The notes beneath the pieces were generated by a model. The model was given only the letters and a program-made list of their open reading frames with translations. It was not told the origin of the DNA and ran no database searches. Position numbers and translations under genes: made by a program. From Coriobacteriaceae bacterium (GTDB lineage: Bacteria > Actinomycetota > Coriobacteriia > Coriobacteriales > Atopobiaceae), in contig SFGZ01000008.1 of the NCBI GenBank assembly GCA_004557505.1, positions 241,452 through 305,451 of the forward strand: 64,000 nt of DNA, read 5' to 3'. Positions 24,789-32,975 of the stretch are shown here, piece by piece (position 1 is the first letter of the stretch; each line of letters begins with the position of its first letter).

Positions 24789-27014
24789 CTAGCGCTTTCC
24801 GCGGTACTTGCGCCTTGTGGCATGCGCGCTTCCCTTTCTCGCGCCGGCCTTGAGGCGCTTCATGACCTCTTCCTCGCTCGCGCCCTCGAACTGGCTCTTC
24901 AGCTCGACGAGCTGGTCGCGGATGCGTGCCGCCTGCTCGTACTCCATGTTTGCCGAGGCGCTGGCCATCTCCTCCTCGAGCGAGGCGATGACGCGCATGA
25001 CCTCGTCACGCGGAAGCCTTGAGAGCTCGGCGGCCACCGCCTCGGCCGTGGACAGCTCCGCGGGAGCCCCCTGCTCCTCGGCGCCCTCCCCCGACGCGGT
25101 GTAGAACGCGCCGTCCTTGCGCTGGCGCTTCCCCACGTTGGCCTCGGCCTCGGCGAGAAATCCGGAGATGTCGCTTATCGCCTTGCGCACCGTCCTTGGC
25201 TCGATGTGGTGCTCCTCGTTGAACTTCTCCTGGAGGGCGCGGCGGCGGCGCGTCTCGTCGATGGCCTCGCGCATGGAGTCCGTGACCTCGTCGGCGTACA
25301 TGATGACCTCGCCCGAGACGTTGCGGGCCGCACGTCCCATGGTCTGGATGAGCGAGCGGCGGTTCCTGAGGAAGCCCTCCTTGTCCGCGTCCAGGATGGC
25401 AACGAGGGAGACCTCGGGGATGTCGAGGCCCTCGCGCAAAAGGTTGATGCCCACGAGCACGTCGATCTTGCCCTCGCGCAAGTCGCGGATGATGTCCACG
25501 CGGTCGAGCGTGGCGGTGTCCGAGTGCATGTAGTTGACGCGGAACCCCCCGTCCAGGAGGTAGTCGGTGAGATCTTCGGCCATGCGCTTGGTGAGCGTGG
25601 TGACCAGCGCGCGCTCGTGCCTGCCGACGCGCTCGCGGATCTCGGAGATGAGGTCATCTATCTGCCCGTGGACGGGCCGCACCTCGATCTTTGGGTCGAG
25701 GAGGCCCGTGGGACGGATGACCTGCTCGACCTCCTGCTGCGTCACGGACTCCTCATAGTCTCCCGGTGTGGCGGAGACGTAGATGAACTGCGGAATGCGC
25801 GACTCGAACTCGTCGAAGCGCAGCGGCCTGTTGTCCAGCGCCGAGGGCAGCCGGAAGCCGTGCTCCACCAACGTCACCTTGCGCGAGCGGTCTCCCTCGT
25901 GCATGCCGCGGATCTGCGGGACCGTCACGTGGCTCTCGTCGATGATGCAGACCATGTCCTTGGGAAAGTAGTCGATGAGCGTGTAGGGAGGCTCGCCGGG
26001 GGCGCGGCCGTCGAGGTGGCGCGAGTAGTTCTCGATGCCGTTGCAGTAGCCCATGTTCTCGAGCATCTCGAGGTCGTAGGCGGTGCGCTGGGACAGCCTC
26101 TCCGCCTCGAGCAGCATGTTGTTGGCCTTGAGCTCGGCCACGCGCTGCTCAAGCTCCTCGGATATCGTCTTGAGGGCATGGGTGACCTTGGGCCGCTCGG
26201 TGACGTAGTGCGAGGCGGGCCAGATGGGGATGGCGTCAAACTCGCGCACGACCTCCCCCGTCATGTTGTCCACCTCGGCGATCTGCTCGACCTCGTCGCC
26301 AAAGAACGAGACGCGCAGGGGGTTCTCGGCATAGGGGGGGAATACGTCCACGGTGTCACCGCGCACGCGAAAGGTGCCACGCTGAAGGTCGTAGTCGTTC
26401 CTGTCGTACTGGATGTCTATGAGGCTCCGTATGAGGTCGTCCCGCTCGAGCGGAACCTCCTTGTCCACGTTGGGCGCAAGGCCGGCGTAGTCCTGGGGGC
26501 TGCCGATGCCGTATATGCACGAGACGGACGCCACCACAATCACGTCGCGTCGCGAGAGCAGACTCGAGGTTGCCTGGTGGCGCAGCTTCTCGACCTCCTC
26601 GTTGATCGAGGCGTCCTTCTCGATGTAGGTGTCGCTCTGGGGAACGTAGGCCTCTGGCTGGTAATAGTCGTAGTAGCTCACGAAGTAGACCACGGCGTTG
26701 TTGGGGAAGAGCTCGCGCATCTCGCTTGCCACCTGGGCGGCAAGCGTCTTGTTTGGCTCCATGATGAGCGTGGGCCGCTGCACCGCCTCTATGGTCTTGG
26801 CCATGGTGAAGGTCTTGCCCGAGCCGGTGACGCCCATGAGCGTCTGATAGCGCAGGCCACGCTCCACGCCATGCGCGAGCTTCTCTATTGCCTGAGGCTG
26901 GTCTCCCGCAGGCTCGAAGGGCGAGACGACCTTGAACGGCGCGCCGGCGCGCTCGACGCCAAAGCGCTTGAGCTCTCCGCCAAAGCGCTCCCCCGTGTTC
27001 AAAGGCACCGCCAT
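24789..27014 (-). CDS. uvrB: Excinuclease ABC subunit B
   Basis: This is the DNA-damage recognition helicase of nucleotide excision repair, acting with UvrA and UvrC. Walker A is MGVTGSGKTFT near residue 60, the beta-hairpin YYDYYQPEAYVPQSDTYIEK is intact, and the helicase motifs extend to QTMGRAARN. A C-terminal UVR motif (YEQAARIRDQLVELK) for UvrC contact lies near residue 700. The 741 residues are slightly longer than average, because a linker precedes the UVR motif and a basic tail ends the protein. A LexA-type box lies 31 bases upstream. Confidence 0.97.
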   Translation of the reverse strand: MAVPLNTGERFGGELKRFGVERAGAPFKVVSPFEPAGDQPQAIEKLAHGVERGLRYQTLMGVTGSGKTFTMAKTIEAVQRPTLIMEPNKTLAAQVASEMRELFPNNAVVYFVSYYDYYQPEAYVPQSDTYIEKDASINEEVEKLRHQATSSLLSRRDVIVVASVSCIYGIGSPQDYAGLAPNVDKEVPLERDDLIRSLIDIQYDRNDYDLQRGTFRVRGDTVDVFPPYAENPLRVSFFGDEVEQIAEVDNMTGEVVREFDAIPIWPASHYVTERPKVTHALKTISEELEQRVAELKANNMLLEAERLSQRTAYDLEMLENMGYCNGIENYSRHLDGRAPGEPPYTLIDYFPKDMVCIIDESHVTVPQIRGMHEGDRSRKVTLVEHGFRLPSALDNRPLRFDEFESRIPQFIYVSATPGDYEESVTQQEVEQVIRPTGLLDPKIEVRPVHGQIDDLISEIRERVGRHERALVTTLTKRMAEDLTDYLLDGGFRVNYMHSDTATLDRVDIIRDLREGKIDVLVGINLLREGLDIPEVSLVAILDADKEGFLRNRRSLIQTMGRAARNVSGEVIMYADEVTDSMREAIDETRRRRALQEKFNEEHHIEPRTVRKAISDISGFLAEAEANVGKRQRKDGAFYTASGEGAEEQGAPAELSTAEAVAAELSRLPRDEVMRVIASLEEEMASASANMEYEQAARIRDQLVELKSQFEGASEEEVMKRLKAGARKGSAHATRRKYRGKR

Positions 27015-27044
27015 GGACCTCCTCCTTTCCCCAGGGCCAGAGTA

Positions 27045-27066
27045 TAACAGAACGGTTGTTCTGTTA
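27045..27066. promoter_or_regulatory. LexA-type SOS box before uvrB
   Basis: TAACAGAAC, four bases, then GTTCTGTTA form a perfect 9-bp palindrome whose core is GAAC-N4-GTTC, the Gram-positive LexA half-sites. On the uvrB strand it overlaps TATACT, a good -10 hexamer. Bound repressor would therefore block the promoter. This supports SOS control of uvrB. Confidence 0.75.
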
Positions 27067-27105
27067 CCAGCTTGGTGCCGATCATCTCTCCGCCTCCCAC
27101 ATCGG

Positions 27106-27762
27106 CTACTGGTCGACCATCAGCCCCGTGGGATAGCTGTCGCGATACCCCTGGTACGCATCGTTCACGCGCCGCAGGTACTCGCGCGTCTCCGCGTAGG
27201 TGATGTTGTCGGCAAGCTCCCCGGGTTGGGCGAGCCATTCCTCGACCTTTCCCATGCCCGCGTTGTATGCGGCGATAACCTCGTCCGTCGAGGAGAGGTT
27301 TTTCTCGAGGAATGCGAGGTAGGCAGTGCCGTATTCGATGTTCGCGGCAGGGTCGAGAAGGTCTGAGGGATCGTAGGCGCCCGGGTCGACAAGCCCCATG
27401 CGCGCAAGCTCCGAGGATGTCTGCGGCATCACCTGCATGAGGCCGATGGCGCCCGCCGAGGACTGGGCGGCCTCGTCCCAGCCGGACTCGCACTTGATGA
27501 CGGCGGCGACCAGAAGCGGGTCGACGCCGTGGCGCTCCGCAGATGCCTGGATGTCCTGGACGTGGCTCACGGGGTAGAGCGTCCGGCGCGCAAGCGTCGC
27601 GGGCGTGAGGGCAAGGACGACGCACGCGATGACCGCCGCGCCGGCCAGCACGAGCAGGGCCACCCGATGCCGCCGCCAGGGCCGGCGGCCCCGTGGGCGG
27701 CGCTGCGCGCGAGGTCTCCCTGCACGCCGCCTTCCGCTTGTGCGAGAGGGGCGGCCGCTCAT
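27106..27762 (-). CDS. Lytic transglycosylase, SLT domain
   Basis: This is a membrane-anchored peptidoglycan lytic transglycosylase. A strongly basic N-terminus (Arg-rich, residues 1-33) precedes one transmembrane segment (VALLVLAGAAVIACVVLALT). The SLT domain follows, with catalytic Glu92 in AAVIKCESGWDEAAQSS, then GAIGLMQVMPQTS and AAYNAGMGKVEEWL. The ATG at 27762 overlaps the coaE stop (ATGA), which decides the start over a frame open further upstream. It has 218 residues. It probably acts in wall remodelling outside the membrane. Confidence 0.9.
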   Translation of the reverse strand: MSGRPSRTSGRRRAGRPRAQRRPRGRRPWRRHRVALLVLAGAAVIACVVLALTPATLARRTLYPVSHVQDIQASAERHGVDPLLVAAVIKCESGWDEAAQSSAGAIGLMQVMPQTSSELARMGLVDPGAYDPSDLLDPAANIEYGTAYLAFLEKNLSSTDEVIAAYNAGMGKVEEWLAQPGELADNITYAETREYLRRVNDAYQGYRDSYPTGLMVDQ

Positions 27763-28412
27763 CGTTGGTCCCCCATCTCGCTGCCTATCCGCGCCGGACG
27801 GTGCCGCCAACCCGCCCGCTCTCGCGCATCCCACCATGAGCGGACCTGCGCGGCCAGGTCCTTCTCGCCGTCGGCGTTGTCAAACACGACGTCCGCGTGG
27901 GAGCGCAGGTACTCGTCGGAGGGCTGTAGCGCCACGCGACGGTCGAAGTCAAGCGGGTCCATGCCGCGCCCCCGCGCGCGCTCGCGACGCACGCCCAGAG
28001 GCGCGATCACGCAGAGGACCTCGTCTGCCAGGGGAAGCATGGCCTCGACCCGGTCGAGCAGCGGGACCTCCACCACGCAGACGGCAGCGCCACCCCTGCG
28101 CCCCTCCTCGCCGAGCGCCTGCGCGAGCGCGGCCGAGATGAACGGCAGCTCGATCGCCTCGAGCCGGGCTCCGTCCACAGGCGTGGCAAAGGCCCTTCGG
28201 GCGAGGAGCGCACGGTCGATCTCGCCCGTCAGAGGGTCTGCCAGGTCTTCTCCAAAGGCACTGGTCACGGCAGCCGAACAGGCGCTGCCCGGCGAGAGCG
28301 CGCTGCGGGAGAGCTGGTCGAGGTCTATGCGCCTGGCCCCCAGGCCCTCCAGGACCCGGGCCGCGGTCGACTTGCCCGATGCGATGCCGCCGGCGAGAAA
28401 CACCTTGTACAC
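27759..28412 (-). CDS. coaE: Dephospho-CoA kinase
   Basis: This enzyme phosphorylates dephospho-CoA to coenzyme A, the last step of CoA synthesis. The P-loop is AGGIASGKST at residues 7-16, followed by DLDQLSRSAL and VEVPLLDRVEAML. At 217 residues it is of normal size. The GTG start at 28412 has AGGAGGC six bases upstream. Its stop overlaps the start of the lytic transglycosylase gene. Confidence 0.94.
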   Translation of the reverse strand: MYKVFLAGGIASGKSTAARVLEGLGARRIDLDQLSRSALSPGSACSAAVTSAFGEDLADPLTGEIDRALLARRAFATPVDGARLEAIELPFISAALAQALGEEGRRGGAAVCVVEVPLLDRVEAMLPLADEVLCVIAPLGVRRERARGRGMDPLDFDRRVALQPSDEYLRSHADVVFDNADGEKDLAAQVRSWWDARERAGWRHRPARIGSEMGDQR

Positions 28413-28551
28413 GCGTTGCCTCCTGCTGTGATTTCGCTGCGTTCAGGGGACACCATCATCGCACGCGCAACGGCATGCGGGGCGCGCGGTCGGCCGCCTC
28501 GCGAAAACCCAGGCATGCGCCGGCGGGCGGTCGGCCACCACGCCGTGCCGC

Positions 28552-28962
28552 CTACGACTTCACCTCGAACTTCCCGTGACACTTGGGGCAGGTGACGCGA
28601 AGCTTGCCCTTCCCTCTCGGCACGCGCACCCTCTGCCCGCAGGAGGGACACGCCGCGTGCTTGTAGGCGCGCAGCTCGTGCGCGGCGCGGCGCGGATCCC
28701 GCAGCCACGGCCTCGCAGGGCCAAGGGCCTTGAGGAAGGCATTGTTCTCGGCCATGCGGGCGTACACGTTCTTGGAGCACATGCGCCAGACCGCATAGGC
28801 CACGAGCGCCATGGAGGCCCAGCTGAGCCAGCCGATACGGGCGAAGACGTCGATTACGGCGAGCACGACGGCAATCCAGACGCAAAGGCTGGCAAGGTCA
28901 TCCGGCCCGCGGCGGCCACTCATGAACTCCTGCGCCCTGCGGTTGAAGTCGCCCTGTGCCAT
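28552..28962 (-). CDS. Membrane protein with C-terminal zinc ribbon
   Basis: This is a 136-residue protein with two hydrophobic segments (about residues 25-60) and a C-terminal zinc ribbon made of CPSCGQ and CPKCHG. The two Cys pairs are 18 residues apart, and the ribbon is followed by GKFEVKS. The ATG follows AGGGGAGAC. The fold suggests a sensor or scaffold, but no function is known. It is transcribed toward coaE with a gap of 139 bases. Confidence 0.75.
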   Translation of the reverse strand: MAQGDFNRRAQEFMSGRRGPDDLASLCVWIAVVLAVIDVFARIGWLSWASMALVAYAVWRMCSKNVYARMAENNAFLKALGPARPWLRDPRRAAHELRAYKHAACPSCGQRVRVPRGKGKLRVTCPKCHGKFEVKS

Positions 28963-29137
28963 GTCTCCCCTATCGCCATCGCCGTCTGTTGCGGTCGCGT
29001 GCCCGCAGGACTGCCAACGAACACATGTCTACCCAAACGGGGAGGTGGCAAACGGCATGGCCGGCGGGCATGGAGGCCCCGTGGAGCCACGGGAGAGGGC
29101 TAGGGCTGGGGCGCGGGCTGGAGCGCGGGCTGCGGCT

Positions 29138-29230
29138 CCGCCGATTTTAGACGGTTAGGCCCCCTAAACGTCGAAATCCCGCGGCATCCCGACGGCACCG
29201 CCGATTCCGGACGGTTAGGGCAGCCTAACC
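29138..29230. repeat. Two 60-bp-spaced palindromic repeats (CCGCCGATT...GACGGTTAGG)
   Basis: CCGCCGATT-nnn-GACGGTTAGG occurs at 29138-29159 and again at 29198-29219, exactly 60 bases apart. Each copy runs into an inverted repeat: TTAGG-CCC-CCTAA (29155-29167) and GGTTAGG-GCAG-CCTAACC (29213-29230). The second abuts the stop codon of the glutamine-type ATPase gene. TTAGG/CCTAA half-sites recall DtxR/IdeR-type boxes, but position at a 3' end also fits a terminator stem. The region 28963-29229 otherwise holds nothing I recognise. Confidence 0.6.
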
Positions 29231-30006
29231 TAGTGGTCCTTGATCGAGTCGAGGAACTCGCGGGCGCGCTCGGTCGTGGGGCGCTCGAAGAACTCGTTGG
29301 GCTTGCCCTCCTCGACAATGGCGCCGTCGGCCATGAAGACCACGCGGTTGCTCACGCGGCGCGCAAAGCCCATCTCATGCGTCACCACGACCATGGTCAT
29401 GCCACCGCGGGCAAGCTCGACCATGACGTCCAAGACCTCGTTGATCATCTCGGGGTCAAGCGCGGAGGTGGGCTCGTCGAAGAGCATGGCCTTGGGGTGC
29501 ATGGCCAGAGACCTCGCAATGGCCACGCGCTGCTGCTGGCCGCCGGAGAGCTGGGCGGGCATCTTGTCGGCCTGCTCGACCACGCCCACGCGGCGCAGCA
29601 GCTCCATACCCTCGTCGCGGGCCTTGTCGCGCGGCACGCCCAGCACCTCGACGGGACCCATGGTCACGTTGTCGATGATGGAGCGATGGGCGAAGAGGTT
29701 GAAGGACTGGAAGACCATGCCGATCTCGGCGCGCATGGCGGCAAGGTCCTTGCCCTCCTGCGGCAGCGGCTTGCCCTCGATGAGAACCTCGCCGGAGTCG
29801 ATGGTCTCAAGCCGGTTGATGGTGCGGCATAGCGTGGACTTGCCCGAACCCGATGGGCCAATCACCACGACGACCTCGCCCCTGCCCACCGTAAGGTTGA
29901 TGTCCTTGAGCACGTGAAGGCTGCCAAAGTGCTTGTCCACGTGGCGAAGCTCGATGACGGGGGTGCCCTCTGCGGCGAGCGCCTCGCCGGTCTGCGTCTG
30001 TGTCAA
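29230..30006 (-). CDS. Polar amino-acid ABC transporter ATPase, GlnQ type
   Basis: This is the energising subunit of a polar amino-acid importer. Walker A is GPSGSGKST, followed by MVFQSFNLFAHRS, LSGGQQQR and LFDEPTSALDPEM, all standard for GlnQ/GluA. It has 258 residues. The start is a TTG at 30006 with AAAGGAGG seven bases upstream. It is the last of four genes (binding protein, two permeases, ATPase). Confidence 0.94.
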   Translation of the reverse strand: MTQTQTGEALAAEGTPVIELRHVDKHFGSLHVLKDINLTVGRGEVVVVIGPSGSGKSTLCRTINRLETIDSGEVLIEGKPLPQEGKDLAAMRAEIGMVFQSFNLFAHRSIIDNVTMGPVEVLGVPRDKARDEGMELLRRVGVVEQADKMPAQLSGGQQQRVAIARSLAMHPKAMLFDEPTSALDPEMINEVLDVMVELARGGMTMVVVTHEMGFARRVSNRVVFMADGAIVEEGKPNEFFERPTTERAREFLDSIKDH

Positions 30007-30021
30007 CGTAGCCTCCTTTGG

Positions 30022-30870
30022 CTAGACGGGACTCTCGCTCGTGCGAGAGATGATGCTCGTGCCGGAGCGACGCGCCAGCGACACCGCCAGGTGGTTGATG
30101 GCGTAGTTCACGAGGATGTAGAGGATCGCGACGACGAAGTACACCGAGACGAGCGCATCGTAGTTGGTGATGAGCACGCGCGCGTTCTGCAGCATGTCCG
30201 GGAAGCTCACGACGTAGGCGACCGTGGTGTCCTTCACGACCACGACCAGCTGCGAGATGAGCGAGGGGATCACGTAGCGCACGGCCTGCGGGAACACGAT
30301 CTTCATCGTGACCTTCATCTTGCGCATGCCCAGCGAGTACGCAGCCTCGGACTGCCCCTTGGGAACGGCGTTCATACCGCCGCGGAAGACCTCGGCGAGA
30401 ACTCCGGAGGCGGCAAGGCCGACTGGCAGCGTGATCATCCAGAACGAGCCCATCTTCACGCCATAGGTGGGAACCACCAGGAAGAAGAAGTAGATGAGGA
30501 GCAGGCTCGGCACGCCACGGAAGAAGTTGATGACCACGCGGCAGATGCCGGAGAGCGCGCGCGACGAGCTCATGCGCCCCAGCATGAGGAGAAAACCCAG
30601 CACGATGGCGATGAGACCGGCCATGAGCGAGACCTCGATGGTGCCAAGGAAGCCACGGCCAAGGAAGACCCAGGTGGTAGGCCGCGTGAAGAGCCCCCAG
30701 TAGCGCGGGGCCAGTTGTCCCGTGACATAGAAGCGGCGAACGACAAGGCCAATGCCCACGGCGACCAGCGCCAGCGAGATGGCCGTCCAGAGGCGGATGC
30801 GCCTGCGGGTGCGAGGGCCGGGCGCCTCGTACAGCGCGTCACGCATGGACATCGAGTTGGTTGCGCTCAT
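30022..30870 (-). CDS. Amino-acid ABC transporter permease (GluD-like)
   Basis: This is a 282-residue inner-membrane permease with the HisM/GluD fold. A basic cytoplasmic N-terminus precedes about five membrane segments, and the ATPase-docking EAA loop reads GQSEAAYSLGMRKMKVTMKI. Its ATG overlaps the stop of the partner permease (ATGA). Fifteen bases separate it from the ATPase gene. Confidence 0.92.
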   Translation of the reverse strand: MSATNSMSMRDALYEAPGPRTRRRIRLWTAISLALVAVGIGLVVRRFYVTGQLAPRYWGLFTRPTTWVFLGRGFLGTIEVSLMAGLIAIVLGFLLMLGRMSSSRALSGICRVVINFFRGVPSLLLIYFFFLVVPTYGVKMGSFWMITLPVGLAASGVLAEVFRGGMNAVPKGQSEAAYSLGMRKMKVTMKIVFPQAVRYVIPSLISQLVVVVKDTTVAYVVSFPDMLQNARVLITNYDALVSVYFVVAILYILVNYAINHLAVSLARRSGTSIISRTSESPV

Positions 30871-31526
30871 CGGGCGATCCTCACCTTCTTGTCAATGGCG
30901 TTGCCAATGACGCCAATCACAAACGCCGTGCCCGCGTACATAAGGGCCGAGATCACAAAAGGCAGGATGCCGCCGACGGTGCGCGTGTTGATGTAGGAGA
31001 CGAGGCCCGTGAGCTCAGGCGGCGAGAGCGGGACCTGGGATCCGAGGGCGGTGGTGAGCAGCACGGCCACGGCAAGGTTGGTCATGGGCAGGACGGCGGA
31101 GCGGAGCGCCTGCGGCATCACCACCAGGCGCAGCATCTTGCCAAACCCCATCCCCAGCGAGCGCGCGGCCTCTACCTGCCCCACGCCTATGGTGTTGATG
31201 CCGCTCATGAAGTTCTCGGACCCAAACGCCGAGGCGACGAGGATCACCGTCACTATCAGGCAGAGGCGGTAGTCCATCACCACCTTGAGGTACGGCAGCG
31301 CATACACCAGGACGATGAGGAGCGAGACGCCTGGAATGTTGCGGAACACCTGCACGTAGAGGTCGCCCACCACGCGCAGCGGCCTGATGGGGCTCACACG
31401 GAACACGGTGACGACGAGTGCCAGAAGCATGGCAAACACAAACGACACGAGCGACATCCACCATGTGCCGAGAAGCGCTTGGACGTACATGTCCCCGTAC
31501 TCAGAAAGAAGCTCCGAGATGCTCAA
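30867..31526 (-). CDS. Amino-acid ABC transporter permease (GluC-like)
   Basis: This is a 219-residue inner-membrane permease forming a heterodimer with the adjacent permease. The EAA loop is GQVEAARSLGMGFGKMLRLV. I chose the TTG at 31526 because GGAGAGGGGGGAG directly precedes it; another TTG 18 bases upstream overlaps that site. Between the binding-protein gene and this start lies GGGGCC-AA-GGCCCC (31548-31561), which could lower permease expression relative to the binding protein. Confidence 0.9.
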   Translation of the reverse strand: MSISELLSEYGDMYVQALLGTWWMSLVSFVFAMLLALVVTVFRVSPIRPLRVVGDLYVQVFRNIPGVSLLIVLVYALPYLKVVMDYRLCLIVTVILVASAFGSENFMSGINTIGVGQVEAARSLGMGFGKMLRLVVMPQALRSAVLPMTNLAVAVLLTTALGSQVPLSPPELTGLVSYINTRTVGGILPFVISALMYAGTAFVIGVIGNAIDKKVRIAR

Positions 31527-31606
31527 GGCTCCCCCCCTCTCCAATTAGGGGCCAAGGCCCCCTGCGCCTTGCGACACAGAGGGCCCATACCAGACGGTAC
31601 CTGGTG

Positions 31607-32605
31607 TTAAGCACCAATCACAGGCGGCTCGGGAACGGCATCGATGCCCGTGCGGTCACCGATGCAGATCTGCCAGAGCTTGGCCCAGGTGCCCTCGTCC
31701 TCGATCTTCTTGAGCCAGGCGTTCACGAACGCGACCCCATCGGAGTCGAGCTGCATGCCAATGCCGTAGGGATCCTCGGGACCAAAGGACTCGCCGACGA
31801 GGCGATACTTGCCGGGGTTCTTCACGATGGAGCTCATCTGCATGGTGGCGTCGATGACGTAGGCGTCGACGCGACCCTGCGCGAGGGCGGTGCGGGCCTC
31901 CTCGTCGGTGGTGAACTCCTGGACGGTCGCGGTGGGCGCGTACTCGGCGAGGATGTTCGGACCGGTAGAGCCGGACTGGGCGGCCACGGTCTTGCCGGCG
32001 AGGTCATCGACGGAGTTGACGTCGGTGTTGTCGGCGAGCACGAGGATGCCCTGGCGCGTGGAGTAGTACGGGCCGGCGAAGGAGATGACCTCCTTGCGCT
32101 TGTCGGTGATGGAGTAGGTCGCGAAGACGGCGTCGACCTGGTTGTTCTGGAGGACGGACTCGCGCGTGTCCGACGTCACCTTGGTGAAGCTGTACTTGGA
32201 CTCGTCCCCCAGGATGTAGCGGACGAGGAGCTGGGCAAGGCCAGCGTCAAAGCCGCGGAGCCTGTTGTCCGTCTCGTCCAGCGAGGCGAAGAGCGTCGAG
32301 GTCTGGACGCCGCCCAGGCGGAAGGTGCCAGCGTCCTTGATATGCTGTGCCCAGGCGCTCGAGGAGACCGTGGCGTCGTCGGCGACGTCACCGGCGGCGA
32401 GCAGGCCATCGAAGGCGCCCTTGTCTATCTGGGTCGAGGCGGTTGAGTCGGTGCCCGACGCTGGCGCAGAGGACGCGCCGGCGGCGGAGTCGGAGCCGGT
32501 GTCAGAGCAGCCGGCAAGGGCAACGGCCCCTGCGGCGGCAACGCTGCCAAGGCCAAGGCGGATTGCCTGGCGGCGGCTCACGGAAGTGCTCTTGAGTGAC
32601 TTCAT
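31607..32605 (-). CDS. Amino-acid ABC transporter substrate-binding lipoprotein
   Basis: This is a 332-residue extracellular receptor of the SBP_bac_3 family, probably for glutamate, glutamine or a related polar amino acid. It has an export signal with a twin arginine (VSRRQAIRLGLGSV), a lipobox LAGC at about residue 33, a Ser/Ala-rich linker and a binding domain (RLRGFDAGLAQLL, FTKVTSDTRESVLQNNQVDA). The ATG at 32605 follows a GGGAGAC site. First gene of the transporter operon. Confidence 0.92.
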   Translation of the reverse strand: MKSLKSTSVSRRQAIRLGLGSVAAAGAVALAGCSDTGSDSAAGASSAPASGTDSTASTQIDKGAFDGLLAAGDVADDATVSSSAWAQHIKDAGTFRLGGVQTSTLFASLDETDNRLRGFDAGLAQLLVRYILGDESKYSFTKVTSDTRESVLQNNQVDAVFATYSITDKRKEVISFAGPYYSTRQGILVLADNTDVNSVDDLAGKTVAAQSGSTGPNILAEYAPTATVQEFTTDEEARTALAQGRVDAYVIDATMQMSSIVKNPGKYRLVGESFGPEDPYGIGMQLDSDGVAFVNAWLKKIEDEGTWAKLWQICIGDRTGIDAVPEPPVIGA

Positions 32606-32742
32606 GGGAGTCTCCCCTCTCTTTGTAGTGCGACAATCCCTCTCCCCCACTCCCGAGGGCGGCGCAGACAGGGATGTGTCCCGTTTTCCTAGTGTAGCAA
32701 TCGGAATTGGCACCTTCCCACAGGGAGTTCCGATAGCTAATC

Positions 32743-32764
32743 ATTTGGTAACCAGATACCAAAT
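32743..32764. promoter_or_regulatory. Palindromic operator candidate ATTTGGTA-N6-TACCAAAT
   Basis: Two perfect 8-base arms separated by six bases lie in the A+T-rich part of the leader of the amino-acid transporter operon. The symmetry and position suggest a dimeric repressor site. The regulator is unknown. Confidence 0.5.
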
Positions 32765-32841
32765 CTTTTTTTCCATACCCAAAGGCGGCCATGTTGCAAC
32801 CGCCGCACACAAAAAAGCAAGGCGAGATGGGGCCTGGGTGC

Positions 32842-32873
32842 ATGAGACGAGGGGAGCAGCCCCCTCGTCTCAT
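32842..32873. terminator. Perfect 13-bp stem-loop between rpsA and transporter
   Basis: ATGAGACGAGGGG pairs perfectly with CCCCTCGTCTCAT over a six-base loop. No U-tract follows in either direction. It may act as an I-shaped terminator or an insulating element after rpsA. Confidence 0.5.
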
Positions 32874-32920
32874 CTCGGAGGCTGGGTCGCGCGGCCGTCG
32901 TGGGCGACCGCCCACATGCG

Positions 32921-32947
32921 AAAGGGAGCCACCCGAAGGCGGCTCCC
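32921..32947 (-). terminator. Rho-independent terminator of rpsA
   Basis: GGGAGCC and GGCTCCC enclose a TTCG-type loop with further pairing, about 30 bases after the rpsA stop, and are followed on the minus strand by TTT. It is the most conventional terminator in the window. Confidence 0.7.
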
Positions 32948-32975
32948 CGTTGCTCACGCATGCGTTGTGCTGGCG

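Larger units (their letters stand above)
32606..32975. promoter_or_regulatory. Regulatory stretch between rpsA and amino-acid transporter
   Basis: The region between the rpsA stop and the binding-protein start contains, in minus-strand order, the rpsA terminator (32921-32947), a perfect 13-bp hairpin (32842-32873) and an A+T-rich patch. ATTTGGTA-N6-TACCAAAT (32743-32764) is an 8-bp-arm palindrome that looks like an operator 138 bases before the transporter start. TACACT at 32693-32698 is a possible -10. No coding region was recognised. Confidence 0.55.

Noticed and set aside
25206..27047. A 613-codon plus-strand frame opposite uvrB
   Set aside because: uvrB is unmistakable on the minus strand; the plus frame has no motifs.
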